From: Azolla caroliniana | Taxonomy: Eukaryota; Polypodiophyta | Assembly: GCA_043228905.1 (NCBI GenBank) | Contig: JBHGNT010000017.1 | Location: 1,302,001 to 1,366,000 of the forward strand | Reading direction: 5' to 3' | Length of the DNA: 64,000 nucleotides | In this document: positions 48,153-57,167 of the stretch, one piece after another | How positions within the stretch are numbered: the stretch's first letter is position 1 | How the letters are laid out: the number at the start of each line of letters is the position of its first letter | The notes under the pieces: model-generated | Told to the model about the DNA's origin: nothing | The model's input: only the letters and a program-made list of their open reading frames with translations | Database searches by the model: none | Translations under genes and position numbers: made by a program

Positions 48153-48375
48153 AGCTATTCATTTATGTTGAAGTAGAAGTAAAAATATATAGGTATGTAT
48201 GTGTATATATTAGCTATTCATTTATGTTGAAGTAGAAGTAGAAATATATATGTATGTATGTGTATATATTAGCTATTCATTTATGTTGAAGTAGAAGTAG
48301 AAATATATATGTATGTATGTGTATATATTAGCTATTCATTTATGTTGAAGTAGAAGAAGAAATATATGTGTTTGT
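48153..48375. repeat. 59-bp minisatellite, about four copies
   Basis: Units start AGCTATTCATTTATGTTGAA at 48153, 48212, 48271 and 48330, an exact 59-bp period, and continue with GTAGAAGTAGAAATATAT and GTATGTATGTGTATATAT. The open frame of the last NEAP-like exon terminates inside the fourth unit. Confidence 0.96.
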
Positions 48376-49273
48376 GTATGTATATCACTCTCTGAGAGGA
48401 TATTCATGACAACCTTTTGGACTTTCCGTGTTTGAGCCCTAGCTTCTTGCACCCAGAACTCAAACTTCATGATCTTTTTCGTCAGGTCCTGTTCTACTGC
48501 TCGGTGCCTCTCTATCTGATAATTCTCAGACAAGAAGATAAAGAACAAAAGAAGGTAAACATAATTATTGAATAATATTTACAAAATTTTCCTGATAGAC
48601 CACCCAGGGAAATTTTACTACTTGACATCAAGAATGAAAAATGATGCTAAACCTGTGTTTCAAGCTCTTGGGCTTTCATTTTCACTTGAGATGATAACAA
48701 CTTGATTTTGTTTCTAGACCGAGCTATCTCATCATCTTTCAATTTCAAGCCCTTGGAGAGTTGCCGAGAGCACTCGAGCAAAAGCTCTTCAAGGAAACTA
48801 TCAGTTTCAGAGTCTTTCTTTTCTGTGCCAATATTCACAACCCTTTTTCCCATCTCTAATTTGTGAAGCTCAAATTTGGGCTGCTTCTCGCAGATGGCTT
48901 CTTCTTGAATTTTGATTTGATTGAAAAGAAGAAGTGCAAGGGCCTCGTGCTTCTGTAAATCTTTGGTTTTCCTCTCTATTTCCCTTTTCAGGGTTACACA
49001 TTGTACCTGAGCTGTGACAGCAGCTGCAGCATTAGCCTCTGCAATCTCCTGAGCTGATCCTAGGGATGCTTTTAGATCTACAAGCTCTCTTAGGTACTGT
49101 AGTTTCAGGAAAAGAGTTCAATCAATTTCTCATCACAATGAACAGCCAGCCATAACTAGTTACCATCGTACACACACACAAACACACACTCATCGGGGCT
49201 ATATCTTAATCTCTGTCAGAAAATACCTTTACTAAAAAAAAGATAAGCTAACTAGTTACTTGCTCACTCATTG

Positions 49274-49318
<45 letters not shown>

Positions 49319-49638
49319 GTATCCTACTATTAAAGCATATTTTAGTACCCCATGCATTTTGCATTTGGGTTCAAATATCCATAGCTACACCACTTTACTA
49401 GATGCCACTGTGGAATGTACGAACAGAGTTATTCAATCTATAATCTGCCATAAAGGAACTCATACATTTTGGTTCAAATATCACTAGCTGCACTACTTTA
49501 CTAAATGTCACTGTGGAATGTATGAGCAGAGATATTCAAACCATACACAATGTGCCATAAAGGAACCCATGCATTTGGGTTCAATTCTCACAAACTGCAC
49601 TACATTACTAGTTGCCACTTGTGGAATATATGACCAAT

Positions 49639-49713
<75 letters not shown>

Positions 49714-50617
49714 TCAGAAGAGGTGTCATGAAGACAAAGATGGTGTGGGTGTGTGCTGCTCAAGCGTATCCTCCCAACCGTAGAGGTATTCTGCATGTTC
49801 CCCTTACCCACTAAACACTACAGTAGCGTGTCCATACCTACTCCTAGTGACATCTTAGAATGACCTCCATGACACTTTCGGTAATGACAAAAGGTATTCA
49901 ATCTATATGTAATCTGCCAAAAAGGAATGACAATTAGAAGGAATCTAAGGAAGAATCAATCCATAATAAGCTTCTTTCCTGCTCAGATTTGTGTTCAACT
50001 GCCCACAACACACCTGTTGTGAAACTGATGATGTGGATATAGCATGAAAGGTTTTCTCATCCAGTCCTTTCTGCAAAGACTCCATCTCTTTCTCCATGGC
50101 CCTAGCCTCAGCTTCAGCAGCCTAAAAAGGAAAGAACAGAAAATAAAAACAATAAGGTTACCAGATAGATAATTAGAGTCACCTAATGAGCTACCTTATG
50201 TATGTAACCACATGAACAAACATTAGGGTTTACTTCATGAGAAAATTAGGGCGTTTACATAATGATCCAAGAGTAGAGTTACCTTTTAAAGGAAAAAAAA
50301 AAGACAACTAATGAACGAGTTAGGGTTTAGATGAACAAAATGAGGCTTTTCTCGATTAACGAATTAGCAGTCCTGATGAAACAATAAGCGTTTACCTTGT
50401 GATGAAAAAGAACTATTGTTACCAAATGCAGAAATTGGGGTTTTACCTTTCTAGCACCAGTTTCTTGCTGCAGGACTTCTTCCTTCATAGCCATTTGCGC
50501 GCGCGCTTCTCTGAGTTCTGAAGCCATCGATCCTATCTCCTTAGCGATCCTTAGGATGCTCTGCTTCTTCAAGTAAAGATCGTTGAGGAGAGAATTGGGC
50601 TCTGTAACGACAGGCAT
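48336..50617 (-). CDS. NEAP: NEAP-like nuclear envelope-associated coiled-coil protein, C-terminus possibly lost
   Basis: Exons on the complement are 50447-50617, 50014-50121, 48653-49096 and 48336-48515 (the last open to TGA at 48336). The first three end in phase 0, as expected. The product is mostly heptad-like coiled coil. Matches to remembered Arabidopsis NEAP proteins are the opening LLNDLYLKKQSI, then IAEANAAAAVTAQVQCVTLK, and LTKKIMKFEFWVQEARAQTR (family: KVLKLEFCLQEARSQTRK). NEAPs form filaments at the inner nuclear membrane and bind SUN proteins; they end in a transmembrane segment after a basic region. Here the frame after RKVQK departs from the family and stops within the 59-bp minisatellite, with only a short hydrophobic FLLLL. 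Either a splice at AAG|GTTGTC leads to an exon I did not find, or the anchor is lost. Confidence 0.72.
49275..49314. repeat. (CT)n microsatellite
   Basis: About 20 CT units in an intron of the NEAP-like gene (GA in its sense strand). Confidence 0.95.
49342..49632 (-). repeat. Three tandem copies (103-107 bp) of a SINE-derived segment
   Basis: Copies share TTTGGGTTCAAATAT or similar, CTTTACTA at 49392, 49495 and (as CATTACTA) 49602, GCCACTGTGGAATGTA and CCATAAAGGAAC. On the minus strand the TCCAC...AGTGGCATCTAGTAAAGTG part resembles the 3' part of the SINE at 29255. They lie in the intron of the NEAP-like gene between exons 49096 and 50014. Confidence 0.75.
49641..49709. repeat. Long (TC)n microsatellite
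   Basis: About 34 uninterrupted TC units, the longest dinucleotide run in the window, directly after the SINE-derived array. Confidence 0.97.
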
Positions 50618-51504
50618 TCTGAATGACAGGATTTAGGCGTATGTATGATTATGGTTAGGGCAAGGCTTATTGTTTAGGGTAGGGTAAAGATTGATTTTGA
50701 GGGCGAAGGTAAGGATTAATTTTAGGGTTACAGTAAGGGTTGATTTTTAGGGATCGGGTTGGGGTTAGGGTTAGGGTTAGGGTTAGGGTTAGGGGTAGTC
50801 CTTATGCATTGGGAGAGACCAAGACAGAGTTATGAGCCTCAACTGTCATAATGTTTGATGAAGTGAAAATACATTTAGGGAAATTACAAAAATGTCCTTC
50901 ATGTTTAGATTCCTTGTAAGATGAAATGTTGTATCCGGTTAGTTTTTCTGTTTCTGGGCAATTTTTAAGGTTCTCATTTCTTACAATCTTTTGGGTGAAA
51001 ATCTTTCATCCATATGTCTTAACATGTCCTATAAGTAAATAAGTAAATAAGTGATTGAATCTTTCATGTGCATGTTCTGATTACGTAAATAAGTGATTGA
51101 TTCTAAATGATAATGATTCCAATACCGCTCGAAAACGAGTTTTCTTCTTCTTCTTTTTTGTTATCTATCGATTGATCGCTTTGTAATTGGAAAGTGGCCA
51201 TGTCTTACTTACTCGGTCAATTGTGAAGCTTCATTTCCTTAGTATGCTTCTAGTTTTTGAATGTTTAAGACGAGGAATTAGAAGCTTAATTTTGTAATTA
51301 TACTTCTAATTAGGAAGTGGGTTTGCACAAATGAGGAAACTAAACACAATCTTAGATTAAATAAGCTGAGTTGTACTAAGGGACCAGGGTAGTGTTCGAT
51401 TCGCATCACCAAGACTAGGCGAATCAAATCGAGAACATTTACCAATATCATTCAACATTTTGATAATGCTCATGTTAGTGATGCTATTAAAAACAATAAT
51501 AAAT
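50618..51504. other. Intergenic region, NEAP-like promoter side
   Basis: Rich in TTAGGG-like motifs over 50620-50800, including five perfect tandem TTAGGG units at 50765-50794. The rest is AT-rich with no coding signal. Confidence 0.7.
50765..50794. repeat. Interstitial (TTAGGG)5
   Basis: Five perfect hexamers, surrounded by degenerate GGTTA/TTTAGGG strings, lie 150 bp upstream of the NEAP-like start codon. Most plants use TTTAGGG at telomeres, so this is more likely a local repeat or a telo-box-like promoter element than a former telomere. Confidence 0.85.
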
Positions 51505-51588
51505 GTCAGGATGGCCGAGCGGTCTAAGGCGCCAGACTCAAGTTCTGGTTCTCGTGAGAGAGCGTGGGTTCAAATCCCACTCCGGACA
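51505..51588 (+). tRNA. tRNA-Leu(CAA): tRNA-Leu (anticodon CAA), one acceptor mismatch
   Basis: The D arm ATGGCCGAGCGGTCTAAGGC, anticodon stem CCAGA/TCTGG with loop CTCAAGT (CAA at 51539-51541), a long variable arm and T arm GTGGGTTCAAATCCCAC are all intact. There is no intron. The 5' acceptor strand GTCAGGA faces TCCGGAC, leaving an A:G mismatch at pair four, which the partner gene lacks. Function may be reduced. Confidence 0.93.
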
Positions 51589-51600
51589 TTTTCAAGAGGT

Positions 51601-51803
51601 TGTGTACACTTCTATGAATCATCAATTTGAGGGATGTGGGATTTAATTCCATAAGCATATACTTACAAGAGGCAAAATCAAAGGATTATTTAGCATTGTG
51701 TACACTTCTATGTATCATCAAATTGAAGGAAGTGGGACTAAATTCCATAAGCATATACTTAGTTAGTAGAGAAGGCAAAAATCAAAGGATTAGTTGGCAT
51801 TGC
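51601..51803. repeat. Tandem duplication in the tRNA-Leu spacer
   Basis: Copies start TGTGTACACTTCTATG at 51601 and 51697 (about 96 and 107 bp) and share TTCCATAAGCATATACTTA and ATCAAAGGATTA. The array fills almost the entire gap between the two inverted tRNA genes. Confidence 0.93.
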
Positions 51804-51815
51804 CATTCTTGAAAA

Positions 51816-51899
51816 TGTCAGAAGTGGGATTTGAACCCACGCTCTCTCACGAGAACCAGAACTTGAGTCTGGCGCCTTAGACCGCTCGGCCATCCTGAC
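51816..51899 (-). tRNA. tRNA-Leu(CAA): tRNA-Leu (anticodon CAA), intact
   Basis: The complement is the same as the plus-strand copy except in the 3' acceptor strand, TTCTGAC, which pairs fully with GTCAGGA (one G:U). The anticodon CAA is the complement of 51863-51865. It is 84 nt, has no intron, and lies tail to tail with the first copy. Confidence 0.96.
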
Positions 51900-52438
51900 A
51901 TTGGATATGCAATTTATCATTTTATTTATATTTAATAACTCTTTGGCAAGTCCTAAAATTTCACCTCATTTCAACCAAGCTACTACATAATCGTTAGGAA
52001 CGAATTAGATTCACTGGTCCTAAAAGCCTTGAAAACTTTAAAAGATATGCTATATAGGACATGGTGAAACTCTTCAAAGGTTTTACACATGGATGATTGT
52101 ATTGGCATTCGGATGAATTACTACTACCTACACATCATCATCTTGGCAATTTTACATGTCCTCCGTCAAACAAGATGAGGTTTTGACAAATTCCATTAAG
52201 TGTATAAAACATTTAAACAAAGCATATAATTAGTCGCGTGTTTGCATTCCTGGTTTTTAGCTTTAATCTAATATGATTTTCCATATCGTTACAAGGTTCC
52301 ACAAACATTTTACATGATATTGTTTGTATATTCCATGAGCAAGGCAGGGAACAAACATTTTACATTTACATTGTATTGCTTGCATCTTCCCATGTTTTAG
52401 TTAACATTTTGCATACACACACAAGCAATTAAGAGTAC
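51900..52438. other. Intergenic region between tRNA-Leu and PPR gene
   Basis: AT-rich; contains the 3' flank of the second PPR gene. Nothing recognisable. Confidence 0.7.
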
Positions 52439-55249
52439 TTAGGTGAAAACTAAACTTTCTTTCACCCCCCCGCTCAATATGCTTTCAATGAAGGCTCTCT
52501 TTCCCAATGTCACATTCCCACACCTTCCAGAAGCACCCAATATACTACGCCAAGCAGCAACATCGGGTTTAAAGGACATATTCTCAATGATTCCTAGGGC
52601 CTTGTTGAGTCTTCCCACACGGGCCAAGAGACTGATCACACAATTGTGGTGTAGTGGCATAGGTGCAATACCATAGTCTTTTTCCATAGCATTGAAGTAA
52701 TGTTCGCACTTATTCGATAGGTTTGCTCGATCACATGCAGTCAGAAGAACAATAAATGTCACAGCATCAGGCTTTAGACCTTCACCTAGCATAGTGTCAA
52801 ATAATCCGAACACCACTTCAAATTTCCCAAACCTTGTATATCCAGACATAAGTGAAGTCCATGAGACCACATCTCTTACTGGAAGCTCATAGAATACTTC
52901 TCGTGCTTTCTTGAGATAACCGAATTTCGCATACATGTCGACCAAAGTGTTTCCAACTAGATCTTCTCCTAACAAACCATGCCTTTCAATCTCTGAATGT
53001 ATGTCTTGGCCTTTGTTTGTAGCTCCAATGTTTCTACAAGCTTTCAAACTGCAGATATATGTGATGGCATTCAGAGGCATTCCCACTGACCGGATTTGTT
53101 CAAAGCACCCTAGTGCTCGCTCTCCATGCCCATGTTTATCATATCCCATGATAAGTGTGGTCCATGATATAATGTTTCTTCCATGAAGTTTCTCGAACAC
53201 TTGTTGTGCCTTAGCTAGCAACCCCCACTTGGCATAGATTTTTAGCAATACATTCCCAACGATAAGATCTTTTTCCAACAGTTCTTGTGATTCAATCTCA
53301 CCATGTATTTCGACAACCTTATCAATGGCTCCGGCATCATCACAAACCTTCAATACGGAAACAAGTGTGATAGAATTTGGGGACAAAATACCCTCAGCTT
53401 TCATTTTATCATAACACTCCATGGCCTTTTCATGGTACCTATTCTCAATATAACCAGTGATTAAGGCATTCCATGAAACTATGTTTCGGCTCTTGAGCTC
53501 GTCGAACACTTGTTTTGCTTTCTCAAGCATGCCACATTTAGCATACATATGGAGTAAGCTATTGCCAAGAGCTAGGTCTTTACTTGCTGATATGCCACAC
53601 TTTTCTATCTTCCGATGTAGTTCTTCGCCAATGGTAATAGCTGGAATCATGCCGCAAGCTTTTAAACAACACACGAATGAAGTGGTATCAGGCGATATAC
53701 ATTCTTCTTGCATTTGTCGAAAACACTCTAATGCTGCTTCACCATGCCCATGTTCAATACAGCCAGTCATTAGTGATGTCCATGAGAATACATCTCGAAC
53801 CAGAAGCTTTTTGAGAGTTTCCTTAGCTCGAGAAAGGGAGCCATGTCTCGCATAAGCACTGATCAAAGTGTTTGCAACCAGAAGATTTTTTTCTGGCAAC
53901 TCTCTCCTTGCAATCTCAGCATGTATTTCTCTGATAATGTTACCTGTTATTCTTGTCCTTCCACAAGCCTTCATCATGCACACATATGTGGCATCATCGG
54001 GATAAATTCCATCGAGTTTCATATCTCTAAAGCAACCGAGTGCTTGTTCAACTTGTCCATGTGTGGCATAACCAGCTGTTAATGTGTTCCATGATACCAC
54101 ATTTCGAATAGGAAGCTTATCGAAGGCTTCTTGTGCTTTTTCAAGTAAACCACATTTTGCATACATATCGATTAATGTGTTTGCAACCAAAATGTTTGCA
54201 TCTAGCAACCCATATCTATCAATCTCAGCATGAACTTCCTTTCCTTTTGTTATTGATCCTGACATTCCACATGCTCTCAAGATACAAACAAATGAAGCCG
54301 CATCCAGAGATATACCTTCAGCTTTCATATGTTCAAAACATCTTAACGCTTGCTCAGCATAACCATGCTCTACATATCCTCCTAATAGTGATGTCCATGA
54401 AACGACATTCCTATAAGAAATCTTATCTAAGACCTCGTATGCTTTTCTCAACCATCCACATTTCGAAAATGAATCGATCAAAGCATTTCCAACTAGTACA
54501 TGTTCTCTCAACAACCCCTGTTTCTCGACCTTGGCTTCTATTTCCAGAGCCTTATAGGGACATCCTATGCTCCCACATGCTTTCAAGGCGAAAACAAATG
54601 TAATTGCATTGGGGATAATGCCCTCCTTTTGCATTCGTTCAAAACAGAATAGAGCTTCTTCTTCATGTCCATTTTCAGAATATCCACCGATCATTGTGGT
54701 CCATGAGACCAGATCCTGCACCGGAATCTCATTGAAGACTCTCCTCGCCTCGGCCAGCAATCCACATTTTGCATACATATCAACCAAACTGTTTGCAACA
54801 AAAGCATCCCTTCTTATATCAACTATTCTGGAAATATGCCGATGTATCGCCAAGCCTTTTGCCATGTCTTTTAGCTTTCCACAAGCCTTTAGCAAAGCTG
54901 AAAATGTAGGAGCATTAGGGTGGATTGAATCATTCTTCAGCATATGATGATACATTTTGAGGGCAGGATGTGGCTGACCAAGCCTAACAAGACCTGAAAT
55001 GAGTGAATTCCAGGATTCTTCATTCTTATATGGCAATGAATCAAACACAAATAGAGCATTAGGCATGAGACCCATATCTACGAGCAAAGAAACCACTTGT
55101 CCACCCAATGATCTATGGGTTCCAAGACCCCTTCCCCTCATGTAGGCTTGAAGAGAAAGGGCACATAATAGGCCTCTCTTCTTCCTGCAGCTCTCTAAAA
55201 CGAGTCCACATCCATCCAGAGATGATTGTGGAAGCATCCTCTGAGGCAT
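52439..55249 (-). CDS. Long PLS-class pentatricopeptide repeat protein, no DYW domain
   Basis: An intronless frame of 936 residues with very regular PPR units of about 100 residues (P-L-S triplets). Each carries a variant of VGNTLIDMYAKCG, VVSWTSLLGGYVEHG and FVCxLKACG. The units are so alike that the array probably grew by internal duplication. It would bind organellar RNA. The C-terminus has an E1-like piece (PLHHNCVISLLARVGRLNKA, WRSILGASGRCGNVTLGKRA) and stops 16 residues later, so E2, E+ and DYW are absent. The start at 55249 (MPQRMLPQSS) is the first Met; the N-terminus is Ser/Leu/Arg-containing but not a convincing transit peptide. It is closer in style to its own repeats than to the PPR gene at 24356, so I see no reason to call the two recent duplicates. 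Confidence 0.93.
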   Translation of the reverse strand: MPQRMLPQSSLDGCGLVLESCRKKRGLLCALSLQAYMRGRGLGTHRSLGGQVVSLLVDMGLMPNALFVFDSLPYKNEESWNSLISGLVRLGQPHPALKMYHHMLKNDSIHPNAPTFSALLKACGKLKDMAKGLAIHRHISRIVDIRRDAFVANSLVDMYAKCGLLAEARRVFNEIPVQDLVSWTTMIGGYSENGHEEEALFCFERMQKEGIIPNAITFVFALKACGSIGCPYKALEIEAKVEKQGLLREHVLVGNALIDSFSKCGWLRKAYEVLDKISYRNVVSWTSLLGGYVEHGYAEQALRCFEHMKAEGISLDAASFVCILRACGMSGSITKGKEVHAEIDRYGLLDANILVANTLIDMYAKCGLLEKAQEAFDKLPIRNVVSWNTLTAGYATHGQVEQALGCFRDMKLDGIYPDDATYVCMMKACGRTRITGNIIREIHAEIARRELPEKNLLVANTLISAYARHGSLSRAKETLKKLLVRDVFSWTSLMTGCIEHGHGEAALECFRQMQEECISPDTTSFVCCLKACGMIPAITIGEELHRKIEKCGISASKDLALGNSLLHMYAKCGMLEKAKQVFDELKSRNIVSWNALITGYIENRYHEKAMECYDKMKAEGILSPNSITLVSVLKVCDDAGAIDKVVEIHGEIESQELLEKDLIVGNVLLKIYAKWGLLAKAQQVFEKLHGRNIISWTTLIMGYDKHGHGERALGCFEQIRSVGMPLNAITYICSLKACRNIGATNKGQDIHSEIERHGLLGEDLVGNTLVDMYAKFGYLKKAREVFYELPVRDVVSWTSLMSGYTRFGKFEVVFGLFDTMLGEGLKPDAVTFIVLLTACDRANLSNKCEHYFNAMEKDYGIAPMPLHHNCVISLLARVGRLNKALGIIENMSFKPDVAAWRSILGASGRCGNVTLGKRAFIESILSGGVKESLVFT

Positions 55250-57167
55250 TACTTTGGACCATTCTTCATTTCATCAATTCATCTTCATTATCCATAATTT
55301 TATCATCCATCGTGTCATCAATTCATCATCCATCATGTCATAACTTCATCATGTCATCATTCAACGCTTCATCAGCTCCAGATTAACGAAGGGGTTCTAG
55401 GGTATTACAATGTTGGGTTAGAGAGGTTAGGATTGTGATATTTGGATTACAAAGCATGGAATCTGCGTCATCGATTAATGCAGAAATTTAAGTGATGATT
55501 AGAGCTTTAATTGGGGTTTTAGGGGGGGGTGCAGGTAAATTCCAATGAGCTTTTTTACTTTGATGAGCCCCCACAAGCACAAGGTTACCAGGGGAGGACT
55601 AGACTAACCAAGGTATTCCCCTCGGACTCGTCCGAGTCCATTGGAATTTGGAATGCCGGCCGAAAAAGGTTTTTCTTAGGCCTACACCACATCTATACAT
55701 TCCATATCAATGCTTCTTCTTTTTAACCAAACTTGACAAACATTGCCCAAGCTTCATTCAAGAAAAGAAAAGTGTGTTCATCGAAGAGGCGGCGTTGCAA
55801 CCTATTGATGATTATCCGGGAGAAACACAAAATAACTCATTTCTGGCCTCTACTTACAAGCAATCTTATGTGTAAATTGTTTGGAACACTTTTATACTTC
55901 TCGATGCTTATTTTAATTATCATGAATGGCAGCCCTTGTATTTTCTACACTGGTATTGCGTGCGCATGCATTGCAAAGCAAATCTTGAATAAAGTGATTT
56001 GTATGTATCTTTCTTTATTTCCCTTATGTTACTAATAAGGACATGTAGCATAATGATGGGCCACATGACAAACAACAAACATATCTTGTACAGATTTGGG
56101 GGAAAAGAACCTTTGGCTTCTTAAAACTTTCCACAATTGCCACATGTCCAAAAAGTACAAGGCAAGTGATTATACATAGGAAGCCAATGCTTCTAATGAA
56201 ATGTCCCACCTCGTCACACAGAATTTTGCTGGTTAAATGGACATGGCATGCATCAATCCATGTCTCCAAATGACTAGATATCCTTTACATGTATGGGTAA
56301 ATGCACATCACGATTATCACTCCTTATTGTTTGCTTCATTGAATTTTGTAGATATGAGAGAAAAAGAGGATGACAATATATTAAAATCTAAAAGGGGGAG
56401 CACGGGTCATTTGTAGCTCATGGTTGTATCCTTGGAAGAATCTTTACCTTACTTTGAATGAATGATTCATTCTTCCTAGCTAAAAGCACTTATTTTGCTC
56501 TGATGGAGGAAATAAGCCATAAGCCATGATATATGGGTAGCATGAACAATCCCAACAAAACAAAAAAAACAACCTCAGGCAATAAAAATACAAATATATT
56601 TTGAATTATTTATGTCCATTCATCACCATCACTTATTCATGATGGTATATATATGCATACATACATATATACAAATTAATGCAACAAATGCATTTCCCTT
56701 TTAGCCCAAATGCATCCTCTTGAGTTGAAACCATTTGTAGAAGCTCATTTTTCAGTTTTGAGATTGAAGATGGCCTATTTTTCAAATATAAGGAGCACAA
56801 TTTACGAATTCTGAAAAGATATAATATTGATAGACATCTTTCATCCTCATCAATCAAAAATAAGTAATGGAGATTGTCATAAATATTGACAGGCAAAAAA
56901 GCAGAACAAGTTATCATGAAGGCAATCAAGAATAAGACAAAGTTTGACTCAATAAATTTGATTCACTTCTATAAACAGTTGCTTCTATAAACCCACAGCA
57001 GTGAAAGCACACTGGATTTGATTTAACTATACAATGAACTTTACATCAGCATATTGACTCCTCAACCGCCCAAAGAATGATAGAAATTCTGCTTTGATTT
57101 GTGTTCTCAGTGATTCAATTATACAAGATTGAATTCCCTGGATAAATATATTTCTTATTTTATTTTG
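55250..57167. other. Intergenic region between PPR gene and VPS55
   Basis: Begins with CATCAT-rich low-complexity sequence (55260-55370) upstream of the PPR start. A plus-strand frame at 55529-55726 reads NELFYFDEPPQAQGYQGRT after a possible acceptor; it looks protein-like but I cannot place it, and it could be an orphan exon. The rest is AT-rich without gene signals. Confidence 0.45.

Noticed and set aside
48153-48375. Evenly spaced 59-bp repeats as a CRISPR-like array
   Set aside because: Head-to-tail units without variable spacers in a plant nuclear genome; an ordinary minisatellite.
54133-54603. 156-codon plus-strand frame within the second PPR gene
   Set aside because: A shadow of the repetitive minus-strand PPR coding sequence; the same applies to other plus-strand frames between 52443 and 55386.
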